Assembly (NCBI GenBank): GCA_031271905.1
Contig: JAISUT010000004.1
Location: forward strand, 1-64,000
Source of the DNA: Acidobacteriota bacterium
GTDB lineage: Bacteria; Acidobacteriota; UBA6911
DNA length: 64,000 nt
Direction of reading: 5' to 3'
Made by a program: the position numbers and the translations under genes. Positions 33,227-40,998 of this stretch are shown here, in pieces. The notes beneath the pieces were generated by a model, which was given only the letters and a program-made list of their open reading frames with translations, was not told the DNA's origin and made no database searches. Position 1 is the stretch's first letter. Each line of letters starts with the position of its first letter.

Positions 33227-33400
33227 GGGGGGCGGGTGGCAATTTCCCGAGAAAACCAATCTATTCTTTTCTTTCTCATGTAGCAGTTCGGTTGCGCCGA
33301 AAAGTAAACCGAGAGGTCCGAACGGGGCGCAAACGACGAATCGCAATCGGATCAACGACAGGATTGACAACGGTTTGAACGAAGTTGGGAGAGAGCGTAG

Positions 33401-34510
33401 ATGAACGGCCTTGCAAAGGCTTGCACACTGGCTGCCTGGTCCGCCTGGGTTTTCCTGGCCGGAGGGGCGTCCATCTATGCCGCAAACAAGGGCGTCCGCC
33501 CCCTGCCGATCGAGACGGGGGGGCTGGGCGAGGAAGCCTCCCCCGTGGCGGTGTCGTTCCCGGTCAACTGGCTGATAGACTACAGCAACCAGATCATAGG
33601 GGTGTTGATGATCACCTTGTCGGTGTTGCTGCTCCTGTACATGCGCCAGCAATTCCTGTACATGCGCCAGCAAAAGCTGCACGACCAGCGCACCCACCAA
33701 CTGGAGAACCTGGTGGCGGCGCGCACGCAGGAGCTCGAACGCGCCAACGCCGACCTGAAGCGGCTGAGCATCACCGACCCGCTGACGGGGGCGAAGAACC
33801 GGCGGTTCGTGGAATTCTCCATCTCCGAGGATCTGGCGCGGATACGCCGTTCGGCGCAAGAGGCGACCAGCGAGTGGGGGGCGGTGCAGGACGAGTCCTC
33901 CAGCATCAGCTTCCTGATGGTTGACATCGACTTCTTCAAACTCGTCAACGACCGCTACGGCCATGCCGCCGGCGACCAGGTGCTGCGGCAGATGTCCGCG
34001 CTTTTCGCCTCCATGGTGCGCGAGTCCGACACCATCGTGCGCTGGGGCGGCGAAGAGTTCCTGATCATCGCCCGCAACCCGAAAGCGAACGACACGACGA
34101 TCTTGGCGGAACGGCTGCGCAAGCGGGTCGCCTCCTACCCGTTCGTCATCAGCGAGCAGCAGGCCATCCGGGTGACGTGCAGCATCGGCTTCGCCTCCTG
34201 GCCCTTCTTCCTCGGCGAGCCGGACCTGCTGGGCTGGGAGGCCGTAGTCTCCCTCGCGGATCGCAGCCTGTACAAGGCGAAGGACAACGGGCGCAACGCC
34301 TGGTGCGGCATCGTCGCGCACCCGGGCTACAAGGCGCCGGTCACGCCCGAGGTCATGAACGACCCGGACGCCGCCGAGAAAAAAGGCATCGTCGCCTACC
34401 AGGCGTCCTACGACGCCGCGGTTGACACCACCCCGCCCGCGCAGGCGGAGAAGCCCCTCGACCTCCCGCCCCGGAGCGACCTCGTCCAGGACGCGGTCAA
34501 CCACGCATGA
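33401..34510 (+). CDS. membrane diguanylate cyclase (GGDEF protein)
   Basis: This 369-residue protein makes cyclic di-GMP by its features: an N-terminal membrane helix, a second helix at about residues 64-80 (IIGVLMITLSVLLLLYM), a coiled coil (HQLENLVAARTQELERANADLKRLS) and a GGDEF domain. The active site is GGEEF (216-220), the domain start is DPLTGAKNRR, and the product-binding I-site RESD lies five residues before GGEEF, so it can be feedback-inhibited. GGGAGAG lies before the ATG. The short periplasmic segment has no known sensor fold. A C-terminal tail of some 60 residues follows the domain. Confidence 0.92.
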   Translation: MNGLAKACTLAAWSAWVFLAGGASIYAANKGVRPLPIETGGLGEEASPVAVSFPVNWLIDYSNQIIGVLMITLSVLLLLYMRQQFLYMRQQKLHDQRTHQLENLVAARTQELERANADLKRLSITDPLTGAKNRRFVEFSISEDLARIRRSAQEATSEWGAVQDESSSISFLMVDIDFFKLVNDRYGHAAGDQVLRQMSALFASMVRESDTIVRWGGEEFLIIARNPKANDTTILAERLRKRVASYPFVISEQQAIRVTCSIGFASWPFFLGEPDLLGWEAVVSLADRSLYKAKDNGRNAWCGIVAHPGYKAPVTPEVMNDPDAAEKKGIVAYQASYDAAVDTTPPAQAEKPLDLPPRSDLVQDAVNHA

Positions 34511-34583
34511 CCCCCGTGCGCCGTGCGCACAACCCGGAGACTCTGCGCGCCAAAACCTTGAACGCCGAACGCCGGACGTTATA

Positions 34584-35639
34584 ATGACGTGCATGATGAA
34601 AACGGACGGAACGGACGAAGACCTCTTGGAAAACGAAACCGCCCCCCCCGCGGCGCACGCCGACGGCGAGGCGCCCGACGCCTATGACGCCTATGGCGAC
34701 GATGACGACGGCGGTTCCGGCAACCTCGACGACGCCGAAGGGGGCGTCGGGGGCGGGGAGGCGCCGGAGCCGGGGGCCGTCACCCGTTACGATCCGTTGC
34801 ACGCCTATTTGGCGGAGATCAGGAAATACGCAGTCCTCGAACGCGAGGAGGAGCACGAGCTGGCGGAGCGCTACCGCCGCACCGGCGACAAGGAAGCCGC
34901 CTTCCGCTTGGTGACCGCCAACCTGAAGCTGGTGGTCAAGGTCGCGATGATCTACCAGAAGGTCTACCGCAACATCCTCGACCTGATCCAGGAGGGCAAC
35001 CTGGGGTTGTTGCAGGCGGTGAAACGCTTCGACCCGGAACGCGGCACGCGCCTGCAGACCTACGCCGCATGGTGGATAAAAGCCTACATACTGAAGTTCC
35101 TGCTCGACAACGCCCGCATGGTCAAGATCGGCACCACCAACGACCGCCGCAAGATACTGCTGAAACTCAACCGCGAGAAGCGGGCGCTGGAAGCCCAAGG
35201 CATCGTCCCCACCTCGAAGCAACTGGCGGAGAAGCTGGGGGTGGACGAGCAAGACCTCGTGGAGGTCGAGCGGGGGATGTCGGGCGGGGACGTCTCCTTG
35301 GACGCGCCGGTGAGCCCGGACGGGGACGCGCACTACATCGACACCTTGCGCCAGATGGAACAGGGCGTCGATGAGAAGATCGCGCAGGGGGAGTTCCGAG
35401 ACCTGTTGGAAAAGAAGTTCACGGACTTCTCGGAGACGCTCGGGGAGCGCGACCGGGACATCCTGCACCGGCGCCTGCTCGCCGACGATCCGGAGACGTT
35501 GCAGGAGATCGCCGACCGCTACGGCGTCACGCGCGAGGCGGTGCGCGTCGCGGAGAAGAAGCTGGTCGCCCGGCTGAAGGAATACATGATCAAGGCGTTC
35601 GGCGGCGTGAGGGAGATCGAGTTCCAACTGTCCCGGTAA
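34584..35639 (+). CDS. RpoH-like (sigma-70 family group 3) sigma factor
   Basis: This 351-residue protein has an acidic, low-complexity N-terminus of about 65 residues (AYGDDDDGGSGNLDDAEGG), then sigma region 1.2/2 (DLIQEGNLGLLQAVKRFDPERGTRLQTYAAWWIKAYI), region 3 and region 4 (ILHRRLLADDPETLQEIADRYGVTREAVRVAEKKLVARL). The layout and the AAWWIKAYI motif match the sigma-32 group. Members control heat shock or development. The acidic extension is not seen in typical RpoH and may modulate core binding. It follows the GGDEF gene by 73 bases. An internal ATG at MMKTDG is an equally good start. Confidence 0.85.
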   Translation: MTCMMKTDGTDEDLLENETAPPAAHADGEAPDAYDAYGDDDDGGSGNLDDAEGGVGGGEAPEPGAVTRYDPLHAYLAEIRKYAVLEREEEHELAERYRRTGDKEAAFRLVTANLKLVVKVAMIYQKVYRNILDLIQEGNLGLLQAVKRFDPERGTRLQTYAAWWIKAYILKFLLDNARMVKIGTTNDRRKILLKLNREKRALEAQGIVPTSKQLAEKLGVDEQDLVEVERGMSGGDVSLDAPVSPDGDAHYIDTLRQMEQGVDEKIAQGEFRDLLEKKFTDFSETLGERDRDILHRRLLADDPETLQEIADRYGVTREAVRVAEKKLVARLKEYMIKAFGGVREIEFQLSR

Positions 35640-35652
35640 GCCGCCATCGCCG

Positions 35653-36318
35653 TCAGGGCCGCAACCGGGCGCCCTTGATCCAGCGGAGCGTGTCCGGCTG
35701 GTCGGTGGTGACGGAGGCGAGCGTCTGGCGGTGGTGGCGCGTCTCGTAACGGACCATGAGCGGGTTCGCCGGGTCGTCCAGGAAGCACCACTCCCCCGTC
35801 CTGTCATCCGCAGCCTTGACGACGGGGAGCTCGACCGCCGCGCGGTTCACCTCGACCGGGACGCCCTCCTTGCCGAGCCGGCGCAACTTAGCGGCCACGC
35901 CGTCGAGGTTGAGCTTCGCCCCCCCCTTCTCCGCCAGTTCCGCAAAGACGCGGCGGCTCAACCAGAGGGTCGTCGCGTCGCGTCCGGCCTTGTCCATGCC
36001 GCCGACGAACAACGAGGAGCTTTCATACCCCTTGGCGCCTTGCAGGTCGCGTTCCCGCAAGAAGACCGTGCCTTGCCCGCCGGCCCCGTCCTCCCACTCC
36101 AGGAGGCGGTCGGGGGCGAACGACCCTAGGCGCGCGACGAAGCCCTTTTCATAGGCGTCGCCTTCGATCCTCCAGACCAGCACCGTGTCGCGCCCGAACG
36201 CGGGCAGCGGGACGCCGCCCGTCGCCTCCCCACGCAGGCGTCCCGCCCAGCCGCCCGACATGCCGAGGGCGACCGGCGCGAATGCCGCGAGGAAGGCGCG
36301 GCGCCCGATGCCGCACAC
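35653..36318 (-). CDS. hypothetical secreted protein
   Basis: This 221-residue protein begins with an RR-containing signal (GRRAFLAAFAPVALGMSGGWAG) that looks like a Tat or Sec leader. The mature part has an alternating hydrophobic pattern (TVLVWRIEGDAYEKGFVARLG) and a C-terminal sequence LMVRYETRHHRQTLASVTTDQ, with no catalytic motif I recognise. It may be a periplasmic ligand or assembly protein. It starts at GTG one base after the ribE stop, so it is co-transcribed with ribE. I have no functional family for it. Confidence 0.65.
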   Translation of the reverse strand: MCGIGRRAFLAAFAPVALGMSGGWAGRLRGEATGGVPLPAFGRDTVLVWRIEGDAYEKGFVARLGSFAPDRLLEWEDGAGGQGTVFLRERDLQGAKGYESSSLFVGGMDKAGRDATTLWLSRRVFAELAEKGGAKLNLDGVAAKLRRLGKEGVPVEVNRAAVELPVVKAADDRTGEWCFLDDPANPLMVRYETRHHRQTLASVTTDQPDTLRWIKGARLRP

Positions 36319-36319
36319 G

Positions 36320-36997
36320 CTAAAACCCCTGCCCTTTCAGGTAATCGACGGTGAGCTTCGACGACGCCCCGCCCCCGCCGTCCTGCGCCCGGAGCGGCGC
36401 GTCCAACAGCCCCAACTGGAGATAGCGCTCGAAATACCTGCCCAGGACGTCCACCTCGAGGTTCACCGGGTCGCCGGGGCGCAGTTCGCCCAGGTTGGTG
36501 ACGGAGAGCGTGTGCGGGATGACCGCCACGGAAAAGGCGTCCTCGCCGAGCGTGGCGATGGTCAGGCTGATGCCGTTGACCGCCACCGAGCCCTTGCGGA
36601 CCAGGTAGCGCGCGAGCGCGCGCGGGAAGCCGAACGAGATTTCGAATCCGCCGCCGCTGGGGGTGCGGACGAGCATCCGCCCCACGTCGTCCACATGCCC
36701 CTGCATGATGTGGCCGCCCAACCGCCCCCCCGCCGGCAACGCCCGCTCCAGGTTCACCCGCGCCCCCGGCTTGACCTGCCGGAAGGCGCTCCGCCGCAAC
36801 GTCTCCTCGGAGATGTCGCAGACGAAGGCGTCGGCGAGGATGCGCGTCGCCGTCAGGCAGACGCCGTTGACCGCCACCGAGTCGCCGACGGCGACGCCCG
36901 GCAGGATGGCTTTCGCAGCGACGGCGACCGCCGCCCCCCCGGCGTGGAAGCGGAGTTCGCGGATAGAGCCCACCTCCTCGACAATCCCCGTAAACAT
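36320..36997 (-). CDS. ribE: riboflavin synthase, alpha subunit
   Basis: This 225-residue enzyme joins two lumazines to form riboflavin. It has the two repeated lumazine-binding barrels: MFTGIVEEVGSIREL and DSVAVNGVCLTAT in the first, GHIMQGHVDDVG and KGSVAVNGISLTI in the second, with the conserved LRRSAF and SVAVIPHTL segments. GGAGG lies five bases before the ATG. It is not next to other rib genes; no FMN riboswitch was seen upstream, only 38 bases separate it from the pseudouridine synthase gene. Confidence 0.95.
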   Translation of the reverse strand: MFTGIVEEVGSIRELRFHAGGAAVAVAAKAILPGVAVGDSVAVNGVCLTATRILADAFVCDISEETLRRSAFRQVKPGARVNLERALPAGGRLGGHIMQGHVDDVGRMLVRTPSGGGFEISFGFPRALARYLVRKGSVAVNGISLTIATLGEDAFSVAVIPHTLSVTNLGELRPGDPVNLEVDVLGRYFERYLQLGLLDAPLRAQDGGGGASSKLTVDYLKGQGF

Positions 36998-37035
36998 GCT
37001 GTCCTCCATGGCGTTCGCCGCCCCCCCGGGGGGCG

Positions 37036-37764
37036 TCAGCCTTCGCGCAGGATGCGCTCCACCTCCGCCTGCGTCAGCGACCGGTAGCGCCCCACCGGCA
37101 ACCCCTTGTCGGTCAAGAAGCCGATGCGCACGCGCCGCAACTTCTGCACCGGGTGGCCGACCGCATCGAACATCGACCGTATCTGCCTGTTCCGCCCTTG
37201 CACCAAGGTCACCTCGTACCAACTGTTGGCAGCCTCCTTGAGCGGCTCGACCTTGCAAGGGGCGAGCTTCTCGCCGTCCAGCCGGATGCCGTCGCGCAGG
37301 CGGGCGAGCGTCGGCGCGTCCGGCGTCGCCCGGACCTTGACGTGGTAGACCTTGGGGAGGCGCCGCCCCGCCGAGGCGACGGCATTGGCGAACGCCCCGT
37401 CGTTGGTCAGCAGGATCAGCCCCTCGGTGTTGTAGTCCAAACGCCCCACCGGGAACAGGTGCCGGTGCGCCGGGACCAGGTCGGTGACCTTGGTGCGCCC
37501 CTGCGGGTCATCGACGGTGGACATGACGAGCCGGGGCTTGTTCAGCAGCAGGTAGACCCGCTTCGCCCCCTCGGCGCGGATGCGCCTGCCGTCCACCCGG
37601 ATGGCGTCGCCCTCCGGGTCGGCCTTGGCGCCTAGTTCCGTGACCGTCCGCCCGTTGACGGTCACCCGCCCCTCCCGGATGAGCTCCTCCGCCTTGCGCC
37701 GGGACGTCACCCCCGCCGCCGCGATGATCTTCTGCAACCGCTCCCCCCCCTGCCTCGTGGCCAT
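37036..37764 (-). CDS. rluB: 23S rRNA pseudouridine synthase, RluB/RsuA family
   Basis: This 242-residue protein has an S4 RNA-binding domain (residues 8-60; LQKIIAAAGVTSRRKAEELIREGRVTVNG) and a pseudouridine synthase domain with the catalytic loop GRLDYNTEGLILLTNDG, and ends in the RRVRIGFLTDKGLPVGRYRSLT segment of RluB. In many bacteria rluB follows scpA and scpB, and the same is true here: scpA, scpB, then rluB on the minus strand. It most likely modifies helix 89 of 23S rRNA. Confidence 0.93.
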   Translation of the reverse strand: MATRQGGERLQKIIAAAGVTSRRKAEELIREGRVTVNGRTVTELGAKADPEGDAIRVDGRRIRAEGAKRVYLLLNKPRLVMSTVDDPQGRTKVTDLVPAHRHLFPVGRLDYNTEGLILLTNDGAFANAVASAGRRLPKVYHVKVRATPDAPTLARLRDGIRLDGEKLAPCKVEPLKEAANSWYEVTLVQGRNRQIRSMFDAVGHPVQKLRRVRIGFLTDKGLPVGRYRSLTQAEVERILREG

Positions 37765-37776
37765 GCGCCCCCCCGC

Positions 37777-38436
37777 CTAGGACTGCTCGTTGACGAGCTG
37801 GGCGAACTCCTCCAGCGTGGGGAGGTCGGCCAGGCTGTTGAGCCCGAAGTGGATGAGGAACTCCTTGGAGGTGCCGTACAGGCGGGGCTTGCCGACCACC
37901 TGCTTGCACCCCAGCATGGCGACCAGGTGCTTGTCCATCAAGGTGCGGATGACGGCGTCGCTGGACTTCTTGCCGCGTATGGCGGATATCTCCGCCAGCG
38001 TCACCGGCTGCTTGTAGGCGATGACCGCCAAGGTCTCCAGCGCCGCCAGGGACAGCTTCGCGTTCGGGCGCGTCTTGAGGTAGGCGCGGATGTGCTCGTG
38101 GTGCTCGGGCCTGGTCGTCATGCGCCAGCCGCCGGCGACCTCGCGGATCTGCATCCCCCCGGGGCGCCGGTTGAAATCCTCCACCATTTCCCGCAACATC
38201 CGCTCCAGCGCCTTGGGATCCTCGCCGGGGAACACGTCCCGGAATTGGGACGTCCGCACCGGCTCGTCCGCGACGTAGATGACGGCCTGCATGATGGCCT
38301 GGACGTCGCCGGCCGCCATGTCGCGCGGGGCGCCCCCGCCCGCGTCCTGAACCGCGTCCCCGGCGTCCTGCGCCGCAGGGGTGTCCGGCGCGGCTTGCGC
38401 GGCTTGCGCGGCGTCCTGATTCTCGCTGTTTTCCAT
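37777..38436 (-). CDS. scpB: segregation and condensation protein B
   Basis: ScpB bridges the SMC head domains with ScpA in the condensin-like complex. This 219-residue protein starts with a low-complexity Ala/Asp stretch of 40 residues, then has the paired winged-helix domains (LERMLREMVEDFNRRPGGMQIREVAGGWRMTT; LSLAALETLAVIAYKQPVTLAEISAIRGKKS and LVAMLGCKQVVGKPRLYGTSKEFLIHFGLNS). It follows scpA by one base. No smc gene is in the window. Confidence 0.94.
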   Translation of the reverse strand: MENSENQDAAQAAQAAPDTPAAQDAGDAVQDAGGGAPRDMAAGDVQAIMQAVIYVADEPVRTSQFRDVFPGEDPKALERMLREMVEDFNRRPGGMQIREVAGGWRMTTRPEHHEHIRAYLKTRPNAKLSLAALETLAVIAYKQPVTLAEISAIRGKKSSDAVIRTLMDKHLVAMLGCKQVVGKPRLYGTSKEFLIHFGLNSLADLPTLEEFAQLVNEQS

Positions 38437-38437
38437 G

Positions 38438-39256
38438 TCAGTCGGCTTCCTTTGCTCCTGTCGCGTCCTTGGTCCACTTCGCTTCCCGCTCGCCGCGGCG
38501 CCGCTTGGAGATCTTGATCTCCCCGAACGCCTGCTCCTGGAACACGCGCACCTCGAGGTCTTTCACCAGGTCGAGCAACGCCATGAAGGTGGCGATCAGG
38601 TGCCGTTTCGTCCGCGCCTCGGCGAACAGCGCGGAGAACAGGATGGTGTCGCGCACGAGGAGGAGGTGCCGGATGTAGGCGATCTTCTGCTCGACGGTGA
38701 CCTCCTCCTGGTCGATCTCCATGGTGCGCTGCGCCTCGAAGCGCTTCACCACTTCGTTGAAGGCGCGCAACAAGTCGAAGAGCGTCACCGTGACCACCTC
38801 TTCGGCGTCTTCCACGACCTCCGCCGGGGGCTTGTTCCAAACGGCGTTCTCCACCTCTTCGCGGGTGTAGAGCATCTCGGCGGCGTTCTTGAACTTCTGG
38901 TGCTCCAAGAGGTCGTAGACCAGCTCCTTGAGCGGATCCCCCCCTTCGTCGTCCTCCTCCGTCGCGGGCTCCGGGGGCAACAGCGCCCGCGACTTGATGT
39001 AGACCAGCCGCGACGCCATCACCACCCACTCCCCCGCCACGTTGATGTTCAAGTCCTTCATCACCTCCAGGTATTCGAGGTATTGCTCGGTGATGCGCAC
39101 GATGGGGATGGTGAAGATGTCGAACTCCTTCTTCCCGATCAGCTCCAACAGCAGGTCGAGCGGCCCCTCGAAGTCGTCCAGGCGGATGGTGGGCTTGCCG
39201 CCGTCCGCAGGCGGGGCGGGGGGGACTCGACCGGTCGTGTTCTCAGTGCTTTCCAT
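38438..39256 (-). CDS. scpA: segregation and condensation protein A
   Basis: ScpA is the kleisin of the bacterial SMC complex. The 272-residue protein has the N-terminal SMC-neck-binding motif LDDFEGPLDLLLELIGKKEFDIFTIPI, a long helical middle and a C-terminal winged helix. The segment VVMASRLVYIKSRALLPPE is diagnostic. It is the first of three genes (scpA-scpB-rluB) read from the minus strand; the site-2 protease gene ends six bases upstream and may be part of the same transcript, a common arrangement. Confidence 0.94.
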   Translation of the reverse strand: MESTENTTGRVPPAPPADGGKPTIRLDDFEGPLDLLLELIGKKEFDIFTIPIVRITEQYLEYLEVMKDLNINVAGEWVVMASRLVYIKSRALLPPEPATEEDDEGGDPLKELVYDLLEHQKFKNAAEMLYTREEVENAVWNKPPAEVVEDAEEVVTVTLFDLLRAFNEVVKRFEAQRTMEIDQEEVTVEQKIAYIRHLLLVRDTILFSALFAEARTKRHLIATFMALLDLVKDLEVRVFQEQAFGEIKISKRRRGEREAKWTKDATGAKEAD

Positions 39257-39262
39257 GCGCGC

Positions 39263-39958
39263 CTACCAGACCCCCAAGAACGCCACCAACCACCAGACCG
39301 GGATCGTGAGCACCCGTAACACGCCCAAAACCATCAGGGCGTACAGCAGGAATATGCCATAGGTGCCGAAGCGCCGGAAGGACTCGGCGGCGCGGGGCGG
39401 CAGGAGCCCGGCGACGATCCAGTGCCCGTCCAGGGGCGGTATCGGGATGAGGTTGAAGATCGCCAGCATCAGGTTGATGACCATCAGGTAGAAGAGCATC
39501 CCCATCACCGGCGTGACGACCGACGGTTCGCCGACGAAATAGCGCGGCGCCATCCAGTAGAGCATGTGGTTCCATGCGCCCGGGACGGCGTGCTTGGCAA
39601 GGAGCAGCAGGACGAACGCCCCGCCGCCCGCGACGAGGTTCGCCGCCGGCCCCGCGAAGGAGATGCCCATCTGGTCCCGCGCCGGGTCTTTCAGATGCAG
39701 GGGGTTGGTCGGCACCGGCTTGGCCCACCCGATGAGCGGGATGCCGGTGAACAACATGATGAGCGGGAACAGCACCGTGCCCACCGGGTCGATGTGCGCC
39801 AAGGGGTTGAGCGTCACCCGCCCCATGTAACGCGCCGTGTAGTCCCCGCGCCGGTCGGCCATCCAGGCGTGCGCAGCCTCGTGGATGCTCAGGGAGAACA
39901 GCAACACCGCGAACTGAACGGCTATCGTCCCCAGATCGATGTTTTGAAGGAAGCCCAC
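39263..39958 (-). CDS. site-2 protease-like M50 metallopeptidase
   Basis: This protein of about 231 residues has the zinc-protease motif HEAAH (SLSIHEAAHAWMADRRGD) and the distal metal ligand motif NLIPIPPLDGHW, with five to six membrane segments. It lacks a PDZ domain, which places it in the small M50B group often next to scpA and scpB. Such proteases cut substrates inside the membrane, but targets are not known for this subgroup. A GTG start is used as no ATG is available upstream of the first helix. Confidence 0.88.
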   Translation of the reverse strand: MGFLQNIDLGTIAVQFAVLLFSLSIHEAAHAWMADRRGDYTARYMGRVTLNPLAHIDPVGTVLFPLIMLFTGIPLIGWAKPVPTNPLHLKDPARDQMGISFAGPAANLVAGGGAFVLLLLAKHAVPGAWNHMLYWMAPRYFVGEPSVVTPVMGMLFYLMVINLMLAIFNLIPIPPLDGHWIVAGLLPPRAAESFRRFGTYGIFLLYALMVLGVLRVLTIPVWWLVAFLGVW

Positions 39959-40156
39959 TATCGCCCGCCCGCCCCATGGAACGCCAGATTCGCGAAAAAC
40001 AGTAACTATAGCACAAAGGAGCCCTCCCCACGAACACCCATTGCACGCCGGCCGGGCGCGGCGGCAAACAATCGCCCCTCCCTGCGCAGGTGTGTGTTTC
40101 ATGGAAATTAAATATGTAGTAAAGTACCCCTTCTGAACGACGAAGGGAGAAGCGTC

Positions 40157-40918
40157 ATGCGCGAACTTGCATCGAGATGGTCTTGTTGGGCCGCCGTCGC
40201 GGCGATCCTGGCAGTTGGTTGCGTCCAAGCATACCCCCAGGGGGCGCCCGGGGGCGCACCCGGCAATACCGGCCAGGGGGCGCCCGCGGCGGGCGGCGCA
40301 CCCGGCAGCAAAGTCACCGTCACCACGGAGCCCTACAACCCCAGCGCCGCGAAACCGCAGCAGGCGCCCCCCGCCCCCCTCGTACAGATGGGCGACAAGG
40401 AGGTCATGCTGAGCGGCAACCTGAACATCGGCGTGGGGGACAGCGTCGGCACCGCCACCGGGGCGGGGAACTTCCTGATCGGGTATTTCGTCTCGGACCG
40501 GCTGGAGGTCGGGGCGGGGTTGTTCTACCAGATCGACAGCGAGATCACGAGCACTTTGACCTTGGCGGGGGAGGTGGATTCGCAGAAAAACACCTCCGGG
40601 GTCATCGGCCCCGAGGTGTTGGTCCGCTACAACATGTCCAAGCCCTCCGGAGGCAGCGGCCTCACCTACGTCGGGGCGGAGTTCGGGGTGCAGGCGTTCC
40701 ACGCCAGCGACGGGGAAGGGTCCAGCGACAAGTTCGTGCGCCCGCACTTCGGCTACAAGCATTTCCTCGGCAAGCACCGGAACGTGGCGTTCGACATCAA
40801 TTTAGGATACAAGGCGATCATCAACTCCGCGCCCGACGGGCGCAAATCGGTGCGTTGGTCGAACGCGGTGGACTTCCGGCTGGGCCTGTCCTATTTCTTC
40901 AACAAGAGGCGGATGTAG
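40157..40918 (+). CDS. outer-membrane beta-barrel protein with Gly/Pro-rich N-terminus
   Basis: A 253-residue protein with a signal peptide (WAAVAAILAVGCVQA) and then about 55 residues rich in Gly, Ala and Pro (GAPGGAPGNTGQGAPAAGG). From residue 80, amphipathic strands alternate (GNFLIGYFVSDRLEVGAGLFYQID, LVRYNMSK, GLTYVGAEFGVQAF), ending with the aromatic terminal strand FRLGLSYFFNKRRM. This looks like a small barrel of the OmpW/OmpA-like type. The cysteine near the end of the signal is a possible but imperfect lipobox. It is convergent with the ABC transporter gene and probably carries no enzymatic function. Confidence 0.7.
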   Translation: MRELASRWSCWAAVAAILAVGCVQAYPQGAPGGAPGNTGQGAPAAGGAPGSKVTVTTEPYNPSAAKPQQAPPAPLVQMGDKEVMLSGNLNIGVGDSVGTATGAGNFLIGYFVSDRLEVGAGLFYQIDSEITSTLTLAGEVDSQKNTSGVIGPEVLVRYNMSKPSGGSGLTYVGAEFGVQAFHASDGEGSSDKFVRPHFGYKHFLGKHRNVAFDINLGYKAIINSAPDGRKSVRWSNAVDFRLGLSYFFNKRRM

Positions 40919-40972
40919 CCGCCGCAACCGCCGCGAAGCCGACCGCTCGGCTGGGCCGAGAAATGGACTGCG

Positions 40973-40998
40973 GGTGACTTCGCCTAGGCGAAGTCACC
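40973..40998. terminator. perfect 26-bp palindrome between convergent genes
   Basis: GGTGACTTCGCCT is followed directly by its reverse complement, with CCTAGG at the centre. It lies 54 bases past the stop of the outer-membrane gene and overlaps the stop codon of the ABC transporter. It is likely a bidirectional terminator, though it has no T-run. Its centre is like that of the repeats at 23945. Confidence 0.5.
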
